Assembly: GCA_945869955.1 (NCBI GenBank)
Contig: CAMBQP010000019.1
Coordinates: 1 to 43,530, forward strand
Direction of reading: 5' to 3'
Origin: Schlesneria paludicola DSM 18645
GTDB taxonomy: Bacteria; Planctomycetota; Planctomycetia; Planctomycetales; Planctomycetaceae
DNA length: 43,530 bases
The notes under the pieces were generated by a model, which saw only the letters and a program-made list of their open reading frames with translations, did not search any database and was not told the origin of the DNA. This document shows, piece after piece, positions 10,161 through 19,286 of the stretch (position 1 is the first letter of the stretch; each line of letters opens with the position of its first letter). Made by a program: the position numbers and the translations under genes.

Positions 10161-10401
10161 AAGTCCTATTCTTCTCGACTTTACGTGATCCGATGTCTTG
10201 TTAAATAGCCTCTGGTCGCTGCTGCCTATAAGTGCATTCCGAGTATTAACCGCGAAAACCTTCGTTGGTGATCTGGATTACGAGCGAAATTTGTTGTCGG
10301 AAACGCAATCTGGGATAAGCCGTATCCCAGCAGTTCCCAGCAGGGAAGTCGTAAAACTCAGGTCGTCCGCTGGGATGGCCGCCGTGGTAGCCAAGTCTCT
10401 G

Positions 10402-12327
10402 TTAGTTCGGCATGCCGGAGGGTGGTTGGCCAGGCGCCATCATTTGGCCCGGTGCGCCACCTGGAGGTCCACCGGGTGCCCCCCCTGGAGGACCCATTTG
10501 TCCCGGCATCATCTGGTTCTGCATCCCGGCGGGTGCTCCCGCAGCGGGTGCTCCGCCCGCTGGGGCTGCGGCACTCTCGGAATAACGGATGGGGAGTACT
10601 TCAACCGCAAAGGCGGCGATGATCATCCCAATCACCGAGAGGATCGAGAACAGGTACTGGAAAAACAAAGTCTGGCGATACTCCCAGTTCTTCGAGACGA
10701 AGATAAAGCCGGGAATAATGGGAATCAGATTCAACGATCCCCACATTGCACTATCCTGATAGCCGTCTTTGATGCCGTTGATATGGGCCACGATCCACGA
10801 GAGAATCATGCCGATCAGCATTCCTCCGACGATCCCTTTCGTGGTCCCTGCGTCGGTGAACGAACCGTACAACATTCCCCCCACCAGCCCCACCAAACCA
10901 AACACCATCACAAAGACAAAGCCGTCGACACCGTGCTGGACAAGGGTTTTTGGCTTGTCGTCTTCGTCTTCGTCCCGTTTTTCTTTTGCCTTATATTTAT
11001 ACTCTTTCAGCTTGTCGACCAGTTCGAGCGACGCCTTGTTGTAGTACGTGAACTGACCGTTGGTTCGCATGTTAAACAGGCTGGTAAAACCATTGATCAG
11101 TGCCATCACGGCAAGGATCACACAGGGGAGAATCAGCGGCTTCAGGTTCACGGATCGGGTCTCGGGCAACGGTTCCAGTACTGGTGCTTTTTGACCTTTT
11201 TTCTGGGTGTTCGGATTCTGAATCCGTTGAAATTTAATCCGCTCGATGCGGGCATTCTCTTCCATGATGTTCACAATGCCGGAAATCTCTTCTCCAGAGA
11301 CTGCCGCAATCGTGGCGACTCCCGCGATATTGGGAATGTTGGTGATCAGAAACCAAAGGATCCAAACCGAAAGCGGCTTCAGGTTTTTGAGCCACACGGG
11401 GACCATCTTCCAGACCATCCAGCCTTTGTATTGCACCGGCATCGACATGTGTGACATGACGACGGGAAGCATCCAGACCGCCGGAATCGATCCGATTCCG
11501 ACACAAAGGGGCAAGACAAAACTCGGCATCCCAGAATAGTTGACCAGCAGATAACCGAGTCCGGCGGGGAGTGCCACCAGTGGCAACAGAACGACGATGC
11601 TCCAGAAAATAAACGCCCCTCCCATGGCACTCGCCAGGAAAAAGTCGAAGTTTAATTTTTTGAATTTGTCTTTTCGTTCCAGTGTCAGCTTGATGACTTC
11701 GGTATCGAGAAACCACATCCAGCCGGGGATCACGAGGAAGCTGATGGTGAAACAGAGCGCCAGAAAGGCGCGCGGTGGCCACATCGAAATCCAGAGGTAC
11801 AGAAAGGCACAGCTCAGTGCAATCGCGAGGCAGACCAGCGTATACAGGACCGTTCGCCAGGCGAGAAAAATGTTGCGACCAACGAATTTCCACGCTTCTT
11901 TTACCAGCCCCGGATAAAAATCGGCCGGATCCGGCCCCTTCATCGCCCGCTTTTTGGCTCGAACTCCCAGCCCCCCTGCGGTGGTATCGTAGCCACATTC
12001 AGGGCATTCCGAGTCTTCTTCGTCATGATACTGCATGTCGAAGCCGCACTTAGGACAAATACGGGCTTCAGTATCCTCGGCCCGACGCAGATCGAGATTT
12101 CCCAGACCTTCTTCGCTGTCGATCACCTGCGTTGCTTTTTTTGGCTTCGGCTTCGAGGTCGTTGATTTGGGGCGGGGCCGGGAGCTAGAACTGGAACTGT
12201 CACTGTCATCCTCGGCGGGAACCGAAATCCGCGTGTCGCATTGTGGACATTTGACAGCCTTCCCGCGCGCAGCATCCGGGACCGACAGAACCTTGTCACA
12301 AGTCGTACATTTCACTTTGACGGGCAT
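10402..12327 (-). CDS. Zinc-ribbon multi-pass membrane protein (MJ0042-like finger) with Gly/Pro/Met-rich tail
   Basis: MPVKVKCTTCDKVLSVPDAARGKAVKCPQCDTRISVPAEDD, second ribbon CPKCGFDMQ...CPECGYD, several TM segments, tail MMPGQMGPPGGAPGGPPGGAPGQMMAPGQPPSGMPN. Start at 12327 within a longer ORF. Confidence 0.7.
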   Translation of the reverse strand: MPVKVKCTTCDKVLSVPDAARGKAVKCPQCDTRISVPAEDDSDSSSSSSRPRPKSTTSKPKPKKATQVIDSEEGLGNLDLRRAEDTEARICPKCGFDMQYHDEEDSECPECGYDTTAGGLGVRAKKRAMKGPDPADFYPGLVKEAWKFVGRNIFLAWRTVLYTLVCLAIALSCAFLYLWISMWPPRAFLALCFTISFLVIPGWMWFLDTEVIKLTLERKDKFKKLNFDFFLASAMGGAFIFWSIVVLLPLVALPAGLGYLLVNYSGMPSFVLPLCVGIGSIPAVWMLPVVMSHMSMPVQYKGWMVWKMVPVWLKNLKPLSVWILWFLITNIPNIAGVATIAAVSGEEISGIVNIMEENARIERIKFQRIQNPNTQKKGQKAPVLEPLPETRSVNLKPLILPCVILAVMALINGFTSLFNMRTNGQFTYYNKASLELVDKLKEYKYKAKEKRDEDEDDKPKTLVQHGVDGFVFVMVFGLVGLVGGMLYGSFTDAGTTKGIVGGMLIGMILSWIVAHINGIKDGYQDSAMWGSLNLIPIIPGFIFVSKNWEYRQTLFFQYLFSILSVIGMIIAAFAVEVLPIRYSESAAAPAGGAPAAGAPAGMQNQMMPGQMGPPGGAPGGPPGGAPGQMMAPGQPPSGMPN

Positions 12328-12697
12328 CGTTGAAAGGCCTTCTAAATCAGCAGTGAATGCGAAACGATCATGCCCAACTTCCAGAAACGTGCCGAGAGAC
12401 CGCAGCCAACCGCTGGGGGTGGCTTGTAGGAGACTCAGCTTCCTGCGACGAAGCGAACCATACCGATTGCAAAGTCGGTATGATATCGAAATGAAAACTT
12501 GAACCGGTGTGTGAAACCCAACACCCCGACCCAAACGAGACCGGCACGATCATTGCATCAACAGTACTGTGGTTTTGATCTTAAGCAAGTTACTCCACGA
12601 CGGAGAGAATTCAAGTCACTTTCTGTCGTCGTGACGTTTTGCTGGCCCCGATCGGTCTGTTTCCCTGGTTGATTATGGGTTGCCAGCCATCCTGTTC

Positions 12698-13915
12698 TCA
12701 CCGCTGGCTCTCACGGCGGACGGCGGTGGTCTCACGGTGGAAGATCAGTCGCGACTGGTGCCGACACGGAATTCCCCCAACAAATATCGGTGAAGTCCTG
12801 ATCGTTCTGGTCACCTCTTCTTCATGGATGGATTCATCACCGGTCGATTCTTCGTCTTTTTGCTGCACGCCATGTTCCCGAGCCCCATGCACCCAAACCC
12901 CATGCTCATAAAGCCTTAGCAACCGTCGCCAACCGAGACTCAGCCGCCCCATGGTCCAGCGGGCATTGATATCCTGCAGCGGACGAATTTGCCGAGCTCC
13001 TGTTGAGTCTCGGTAGGACATGGCGTCAATCCCCAGTGGACCGAAATAGCCCTGCGCTTGGAGGGTTTCGGCTGCACGCAGCCCCACCGTGATGGCGGCA
13101 GCCCAATCGTGGTGATCCCACTGCGAATCCGAGGAATTTCCCGGTTGATCCTCGGGATGATCCTCGGAATGATCCTGCGAATGATCCTGCGAAAACATGC
13201 TCCCCGCATATTGCCCGCGTTCGTCGACCCGCATCGGTGTCACCCCCATCAAACGGGGTGATCCAGTCGCCGGAACTTCGAATTGCATCCCGATTTCCTC
13301 GATCCGCTCAACCCACGGTTCGAGAAAGACGACCCCCTGAGCCAAAATTCGCCGCCGAATCCAATTCATTTCGGCAGCGGTCGCTGGCCCCCGACCGAGA
13401 ATCCGTTCCCGTGCTGACATACTGAACAAGGCTTTGACGACCCAGCGTTCGTTTGACGCGAGCAATCGCGGCAGCGCCGTCTGGAATTGCTCAACCGATT
13501 CGATTCGAGCCGCATCCGGTAAGCCGACACTCCAGCGCTGTTCCAGTTCTGCAGATGTCGCCCGGGAGTTGGCCCACCGGATCGCCTCGTCCGTCGGTGC
13601 ATTCATCTGCCACCCAGACCGAGTTCCCCATTTGCGGACTTCGTCAGACCAACCCCAGGGAATCAGTTCCGTCTGGCGGGGAACATGGGCCAGCGAGGTG
13701 ATCGGGATGACGTTGGGCAACTGATTCTGCACGGCCTCGACCCAGAACTGTGTGTCGATGGGGGACGGGGTCCAGATCAGGTCGCCATCGTCAGCGATCG
13801 CCAGCCAGGACGAGGCGAGTTCCGCATTCAGCCGCTTTAAGGCCTGAGAAGGTTCATTGCCAGCATCCGCTAACCGATGTTCAAAATCAAAATTGCCGTA
13901 AAACAAACGGGGCAT
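12698..13915 (-). CDS. ATP-grasp-like protein of unknown substrate
   Basis: 405 aa; RWVVKALFSMSARERILGRGPATAAEMNWIRRRI...GVVFLEPWVERIEEIGMQFEV and DINARWTMGRL resemble ATP-grasp motifs. Confidence 0.5.
   Translation of the reverse strand: MPRLFYGNFDFEHRLADAGNEPSQALKRLNAELASSWLAIADDGDLIWTPSPIDTQFWVEAVQNQLPNVIPITSLAHVPRQTELIPWGWSDEVRKWGTRSGWQMNAPTDEAIRWANSRATSAELEQRWSVGLPDAARIESVEQFQTALPRLLASNERWVVKALFSMSARERILGRGPATAAEMNWIRRRILAQGVVFLEPWVERIEEIGMQFEVPATGSPRLMGVTPMRVDERGQYAGSMFSQDHSQDHSEDHPEDQPGNSSDSQWDHHDWAAAITVGLRAAETLQAQGYFGPLGIDAMSYRDSTGARQIRPLQDINARWTMGRLSLGWRRLLRLYEHGVWVHGAREHGVQQKDEESTGDESIHEEEVTRTIRTSPIFVGGIPCRHQSRLIFHRETTAVRRESQR
13147..13194. repeat. 12-bp tandem repeat, 4 copies, inside coding sequence
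   Basis: GATCCTCGGGAT/GATCCTCGGAAT/GATCCTGCGAAT/GATCCTGCGAAA; encodes the SQDHSQDHSEDHPEDQ stretch on the minus strand. Confidence 0.9.
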
Positions 13916-14059
13916 CGAGCAAAACTCTTTCTTCGCAGGGGGTGGGCTTCACCGGAATCGGTGCTGGCGGGGAACTCGAGTCCACCATTCATGGAAGGGA
14001 CTGGGACGTTACGGTCTGCTCATTCATGGTGCTCGCCTGACGCGACTTCTCTGTTCCCG

Positions 14060-14146
14060 GTCTTCACGCTGTTAAATGTCTTCACTGTTTAATTGTCTTC
14101 ACTGTTTGAATGTCTTCCATGTGTTAAACGTCTTCACTGTGGCATT
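14060..14146. repeat. 17-18 bp degenerate tandem repeat, 5 copies
   Basis: GTCTTCACGCTGTTAAAT / GTCTTCACTGTTTAATT / GTCTTCACTGTTTGAAT / GTCTTCCATGTGTTAAAC / GTCTTCACTGTGGCATT. Confidence 0.92.
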
Positions 14147-14232
14147 GGGCAGACTTTCTTCCGTATGATGCTAAGTACGTAATTTTCGACTTCGGATGTT
14201 GCTGTTGGTCCTGTGGGAGCTTGTCGCATCAA

Positions 14233-15690
14233 ATGATCTGTATTTCCGTCACCCCCGAATCGCGTCAACTCGCCAAGGTTGACATTTATAACGCCGCGAA
14301 TCAATGCGATTTGGTGGAAGTCTGCCTCGACCGGCTTGTGAAAGAGCCCGATGTCAAAGACATGATCTCGGGTTCCAAGAAGCCGGTGCTGATTTCCTGC
14401 CGACCTCCCGAGGAGGGAGGGAAGTTTGACGGAACCGAGGAAGAACGTCTCGCCTTGTTGCGACAGGCCATCATCGCCGGGCCCGACTATGTGGAACTCG
14501 ACCCCGCCACGGCGATGAAGATCCCTCGTTTCGGTAAGACGCAACGAGTCATCAGTTTTGCCAGCATGACACGCCCGCTCACGGATGTCGACGAGGCCTT
14601 CGAAGAGGCGGCTCGCTGTAAGGGTGACATTGTCAAGTTCACCTGGCCGACGGATGTCCTAGAAGCCGCATGGCCGCTGCTGGCTGCCGTCAGTCAGAAA
14701 CGACTGCTCCCCGTAGTCGGCCTGGGTCTGGGGCGCTGCGGATTGACCTTTTCACTGCTCGGCCGCAAGTATGGTTCACCTTGGATTTACGCGGCCCTGG
14801 AAAAAGGGATGGAGGCTTTTCCCGGTCAACCGACTGTTGGTGAGCTGGATGATGTTTACCGCTGGCGGCAGGTTGATTCCAAAACACGCTTCATCGGCGT
14901 CGTCGGCGAAGGGGTGATCGAGCATGCCATCTCGAAAATTCTGAACGCCGCATTTGACCTCTCGGGGATGAACACCCGCTGCCTGCCGCTCGACTTCTCG
15001 TCGCTCGACCAACTGCCGAAAATGCTCGATATCCTGAAAGTTCCGGCAATCATTGCGACCCCCCTGGCAGGCCGACGGATCGCAGGATTGGCCGCAACGG
15101 GGGATGAGGTTGCTACGGCGGCCCAGTATGGTGATGTGGTCATCAAAACCGGCAATGGCTGGCAGGCACATAACCTGGTCTGGAAATCGGCTTTGCGGTC
15201 TCTGGAAGCGAAACTCGGAAAACAATCGGCCGAGGATCGGCCGCTGGATAAACGGAACACGATGATCATCGGCTCGGGAGGGCTGGCGATTTCGATGGCG
15301 CACGGGATTAAACGTCGCCAGGGTCTGGTCAGCATTTGTGCCGGGGACGAAGTTGAGGCCCAGAAGATCGCTCAGTCATCCGAATTGCGATTCGTCCCTG
15401 TTGCCAAGCTGTACGAAACATTGGTCGACGTGATCGTTCTGACGACCAACACGCTGGATTTTGGTTCCAAAAAGTCCGCACTGAATCCGTCCCTGTTACG
15501 CCAGGGGATGACCGTCATGGACCTCAGCGAAATGCCGGGGGAATCACGATACACCCGAGAAGCCCGAGATCGAGGCTGCAAGGTTGTTGAGCCCGCCGAA
15601 ATTTTTGCCGACTATCTCGGCTCGCTGTTCAAATCCTTAACGGGTCAAGAACTGCCGATGGAAGCGTTTGCGCAGGGGTTGAGCGATTGA
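14233..15690 (+). CDS. Type I 3-dehydroquinate dehydratase-like / shikimate dehydrogenase-like fusion
   Basis: N-term: VEVCLDRL, SCRPPEEGGKFDG, GDIVKFTWP, FPGQPTV; C-term: Rossmann TMIIGSGGLAISMAHGIKRRQ and a C-terminal EIFADYLGSLFKSLTGQELPMEAF like AroE ends. ORF extends to a possible TTG at 14221. Confidence 0.75.
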   Translation: MICISVTPESRQLAKVDIYNAANQCDLVEVCLDRLVKEPDVKDMISGSKKPVLISCRPPEEGGKFDGTEEERLALLRQAIIAGPDYVELDPATAMKIPRFGKTQRVISFASMTRPLTDVDEAFEEAARCKGDIVKFTWPTDVLEAAWPLLAAVSQKRLLPVVGLGLGRCGLTFSLLGRKYGSPWIYAALEKGMEAFPGQPTVGELDDVYRWRQVDSKTRFIGVVGEGVIEHAISKILNAAFDLSGMNTRCLPLDFSSLDQLPKMLDILKVPAIIATPLAGRRIAGLAATGDEVATAAQYGDVVIKTGNGWQAHNLVWKSALRSLEAKLGKQSAEDRPLDKRNTMIIGSGGLAISMAHGIKRRQGLVSICAGDEVEAQKIAQSSELRFVPVAKLYETLVDVIVLTTNTLDFGSKKSALNPSLLRQGMTVMDLSEMPGESRYTREARDRGCKVVEPAEIFADYLGSLFKSLTGQELPMEAFAQGLSD

Positions 15691-18212
15691 TCGCGAGAAT
15701 CTGGCGGGTGCGCTCACGTTTCTGGCTCTTTCAGCGTATCATACCATTGCCGATTGCGAACCGGTCGCAATCGGCCTCAAAGAGAATCCCCTTGATGTCG
15801 GTGTTTCGATTGCCTGCCCAACCCCATCACATCATCGTCAAACCGACTTCGTCCGATCCGCAATCGTTGAGTCGCGCGGTCGCGGAATCCCTATTTGGAC
15901 TCTTGGCAGTCACCCATGCGGTTACCCGTGCGACTCTTGGGCTCGGTAGGGACCCACTTCGAATCGGTTTCCTCTTCATACTGTGGGGAATCTGTTGTGC
16001 ATCATTCGTCTCGGCGGGGATCGCCTCGGCAGGGATCGATTCGGCCAGCCCGATCGCGACGATCCAGGGAACACCGACTGTCGGCTGGAAGGGGAATTAT
16101 CTGGTCGGCCGCTGGGCGCGAGTCGTCGTTCCCGTGCATGTCGATACGGTCGGTACGGATGGTCCCTTCCTGAACCTGAACAGTCAAATCACGGCAATTG
16201 ACCCGGATGGCCATCGCGTTCGGTTTCTCTCCCCCACGCAAACGCTTGGTCCAGGTGATCACCTGCTGGAAGGATTGATCAAAGTTGGTCGGTTGAATGG
16301 GGATTTGGAAATTCGGCTCGCACGGGATGATGGCACTCAAGAGGCGATGCTCACGGGTGTTGCCGGAAAGTCCGATTGGGTCCCCTTGCCACTGCTGCCT
16401 GCCACCCGCTTGATCGTCACCGTCGGAAAACCGGCCGGCTTTGAATCCATTGCGAGTTCGGTCAGTACTGGCTTGCAGGTGAAAGTGGTGGAAATCGAGG
16501 CGAGCGATCTCCCCACGAATGGCCTTGCCTTCGATGGGGTTTATTCGTTGGTCATTGCCGGGACTGCTGATCTGCAGCCGGGTCAAATTGACGCTCTGCA
16601 AGCATGGGTTGCAGCGGGGGGCCGGCTCATCATTTCGTTGCCAACCGACCAGGCCGCGGCGAGAAAATCGTTACCCGAATGGGTGCCAGTCCGGATTGCC
16701 GAACAGCCGATCACGGTGCGTGAGTTTGGTGGACTCGAAGCCTTTTCAGGAAAAAACCTGCGCATTCCTCAGACATCCAGCCTGACGATCCCCAAGCTGG
16801 AAATTGATTCGGGTGAGGTTCTGGCGGCGAGTCGTGCGAATCCGTTTCTGGTGCGAGTCCCCTCGGGAATCGGTTCGGTGGCGGTGCTCGCCATGGATTT
16901 GACCACCAGCCCGCTGAAGGATTGGAAGGGGCTCACCCCCTTTTGTGCTCGACTGACCGGGAACAGCCAGAATTCCGATTCGATTGAAAAAGGGGTCAAC
17001 AAAGGGATTAACAAGGGGGCTCAGCTGAGTTCCACAGGGATCACCGACTTATCGACGCAGATTCATGCGATTCAAGATCACTTTGATGAAGTGAAACGGG
17101 TCTCTCCGTGGTTTGCGATGATCGGGTTGCTCGGCCTGCTCTTGATCATCGGTCCGCTGGATTACCTGATTGTGCATCGTTTGTTGAAACGTCCGCACTG
17201 GACATGGATCACCTTCCCCCTGTTTGTCGTGGGGACCTCCGTCGTGGCCTCGGCTCTCGCCAATTCCTCGAATGGACGCTCCTTTCGGGCCAATCAGTTG
17301 AATATCGTGAATGTCGATGTCAGTTCCAACTCGGTTCATGCTCGACATTACCTGAGTCTTTACAGTCCCCAGACGGTCCAAACTTCGCTCACGATGGAAC
17401 CGGTTTCTTTGATCAAGGATCCACAGCAAAAGCCGGTTGGGCGAATCAGTTGGGAAGGGGTTCCGGAAGCGACTTTTGGCGGGATGTTGCGAGAAAAAGG
17501 GCTCGAGCAAGGAGCCTTATACGAACAGCCGGCGAATGGCGAACTGAATCAAATTCCGATTATGCAGTGGAGCTCGAAGTCGCTGGTCGGCGACAGCATC
17601 TCGTCCGCTGAGGGGTTGGTCGAATGTCAGCTGCGGGCAACTCCTGCAGGAAGCCTGACGGGAACGATTTTGCATCGATTCGCAACCCCGATCGAAGACT
17701 GGATGATCGTCTATCAAAATCGCGTTTACCGCCAGCTGAAATCCCGCGACGATCCCCGCTCGATTCCACTCAAGCAAGAGCAAGTCTGGCGCGTCGAACA
17801 ACCGAGTGTCTTTCAGCGGGAATTGCGACCTTACCTGACGGGAATCCTGACAATGGCGACCCCCCGTTTTGGTGCGCGGGCCGCGAGCGATCCCGCACAT
17901 CAGCATTCGTCCTACGACCCGTTGTCGCTGGATCCACTCAATGTCATCCGGATCCTGACCTTTCACGATGAAGTGGGCGGGGAACGTTACACCGGTTTGA
18001 CCAATCAAATGCTGCATGACCAGGACTGCTCGCAATTGATCAAACTCGGACGTGCCGTGCTGTTTGGACGTATCGATCAACCCCTGGCGACCCTGCGGCA
18101 GGATCAACAGGTCTTAACTCCTGATCGCGAAGCCTCGTTTGTTCGCCTGATCCTTCCCGTCTACAAGTCGGGAGAACTGATGAACGATTTGAAACGCGTT
18201 GTCCCTGACTAG
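15687..18212 (+). CDS. Large membrane-anchored protein (GATase-like middle domain)
   Basis: 841 aa ORF (true start may be ATG 15795); DALQAWVAAGGRLIISLP and TM MIGLLGLLLIIGPLDYLIVHRLL; sits upstream of an ABC ATPase. Confidence 0.55.
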   Translation: MIARIWRVRSRFWLFQRIIPLPIANRSQSASKRIPLMSVFRLPAQPHHIIVKPTSSDPQSLSRAVAESLFGLLAVTHAVTRATLGLGRDPLRIGFLFILWGICCASFVSAGIASAGIDSASPIATIQGTPTVGWKGNYLVGRWARVVVPVHVDTVGTDGPFLNLNSQITAIDPDGHRVRFLSPTQTLGPGDHLLEGLIKVGRLNGDLEIRLARDDGTQEAMLTGVAGKSDWVPLPLLPATRLIVTVGKPAGFESIASSVSTGLQVKVVEIEASDLPTNGLAFDGVYSLVIAGTADLQPGQIDALQAWVAAGGRLIISLPTDQAAARKSLPEWVPVRIAEQPITVREFGGLEAFSGKNLRIPQTSSLTIPKLEIDSGEVLAASRANPFLVRVPSGIGSVAVLAMDLTTSPLKDWKGLTPFCARLTGNSQNSDSIEKGVNKGINKGAQLSSTGITDLSTQIHAIQDHFDEVKRVSPWFAMIGLLGLLLIIGPLDYLIVHRLLKRPHWTWITFPLFVVGTSVVASALANSSNGRSFRANQLNIVNVDVSSNSVHARHYLSLYSPQTVQTSLTMEPVSLIKDPQQKPVGRISWEGVPEATFGGMLREKGLEQGALYEQPANGELNQIPIMQWSSKSLVGDSISSAEGLVECQLRATPAGSLTGTILHRFATPIEDWMIVYQNRVYRQLKSRDDPRSIPLKQEQVWRVEQPSVFQRELRPYLTGILTMATPRFGARAASDPAHQHSSYDPLSLDPLNVIRILTFHDEVGGERYTGLTNQMLHDQDCSQLIKLGRAVLFGRIDQPLATLRQDQQVLTPDREASFVRLILPVYKSGELMNDLKRVVPD

Positions 18213-18295
18213 TGACGGACGTTCCTGACCGATTTTTCGACAATTTGTTTCGCATCCGGCCCCGATTTTTCCTCATTACGCTTTGACTGACGATC

Positions 18296-19222
18296 ATGAT
18301 TGAAACCCGCCAGCTCACCAAACGTTATGGCCATCTGATCGCGGTCAACGAGATTAATCTCTCGTTGAAGGAAGGCGATGTGTTTGGGTTTATCGGTCCC
18401 AACGGATCGGGAAAAACGACCACCATGCGGATGATTGCCACATTGCTGACGCCCGATTACGGCGAGGCGTACATCTGTGGCAAGTCGATCTACAATGACC
18501 CGCGCGAGATTCGGCGACTGGTCGGGTACATGCCAGACTTTTTCGGCGTCTACGATGACATGACTGTCATCGAGTACCTCGAATTTTTCGCCTCGGCCTA
18601 CCGCATCAATGGTCCTTCGCGACGAAAAATCTGTGAAGAAAAACTCGAACTGGTCGACATGGCATTCAAACGCGATGCCATGGTCAATCAGCTCTCACGC
18701 GGTCAAACCCAACGGATCGGGTTGGCGCGAACCTTGTTGCATGAACCTCAGGTGTTGCTGCTGGATGAACCAGCCAGCGGCTTGGACCCCCGTGCCCGAA
18801 TTGAAATTCGTAACCTGCTGAAAAAACTGGGTGAACTGAAAAAAACGGTGATTGTATCGAGCCACATCCTGCCGGAATTGGCCGACGTTTGTACGCGTGT
18901 GGGGATGATCGAAAAAGGAAATCTGATCATTGATGGCTATGTCGACGAAGTGATGCGGAAGGCGCGTCAGCAGATCATGCTGCAGATTCGCGTGAAAGAG
19001 AACCTGGAAAAAGCGGCCGCCTTACTGCAAAAGCATGAACTCGTTTCGCATGTCGACATTGTCAAAGGGACCATCGACGCCACGCTGAAGGCAGATACCT
19101 TCGACTATAGTTCTCTGCCGACACTCTTAATCACGGAGGGCTTTCAGCTCACATTATTTCGTGAAGAGGAAGTCAATCTCGAAACCGCCTTTATGTCGCT
19201 CACCAAAGGACTGGTCCAGTAG
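18296..19222 (+). CDS. ABC transporter ATP-binding protein
   Basis: Walker A GPNGSGKTT, signature LSRGQ, Walker B VLLLDEPASGLDP, H-loop VSSHI. Confidence 0.93.
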   Translation: MIETRQLTKRYGHLIAVNEINLSLKEGDVFGFIGPNGSGKTTTMRMIATLLTPDYGEAYICGKSIYNDPREIRRLVGYMPDFFGVYDDMTVIEYLEFFASAYRINGPSRRKICEEKLELVDMAFKRDAMVNQLSRGQTQRIGLARTLLHEPQVLLLDEPASGLDPRARIEIRNLLKKLGELKKTVIVSSHILPELADVCTRVGMIEKGNLIIDGYVDEVMRKARQQIMLQIRVKENLEKAAALLQKHELVSHVDIVKGTIDATLKADTFDYSSLPTLLITEGFQLTLFREEEVNLETAFMSLTKGLVQ

Positions 19223-19286
19223 GCAAGCATCTGACAAGCTCACGACGGTCCTTGGCGGGCCGTCTGGGGAACTCAAGGAAGAGACC

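Noticed and set aside
10198-11454. 418-aa plus-strand ORF
   Set aside because: Antisense to the zinc-ribbon membrane gene; low-complexity translation with no domain; the minus frame has clear motifs.
14060-14146. Possible CRISPR array
   Set aside because: Units are 17-18 bp tandem copies without spacers; no cas genes.
18680-18720. LSRGQ instead of LSGGQ in the ABC ATPase as a defect
   Set aside because: This variant is common in a known group of ABC ATPases; other motifs are intact.
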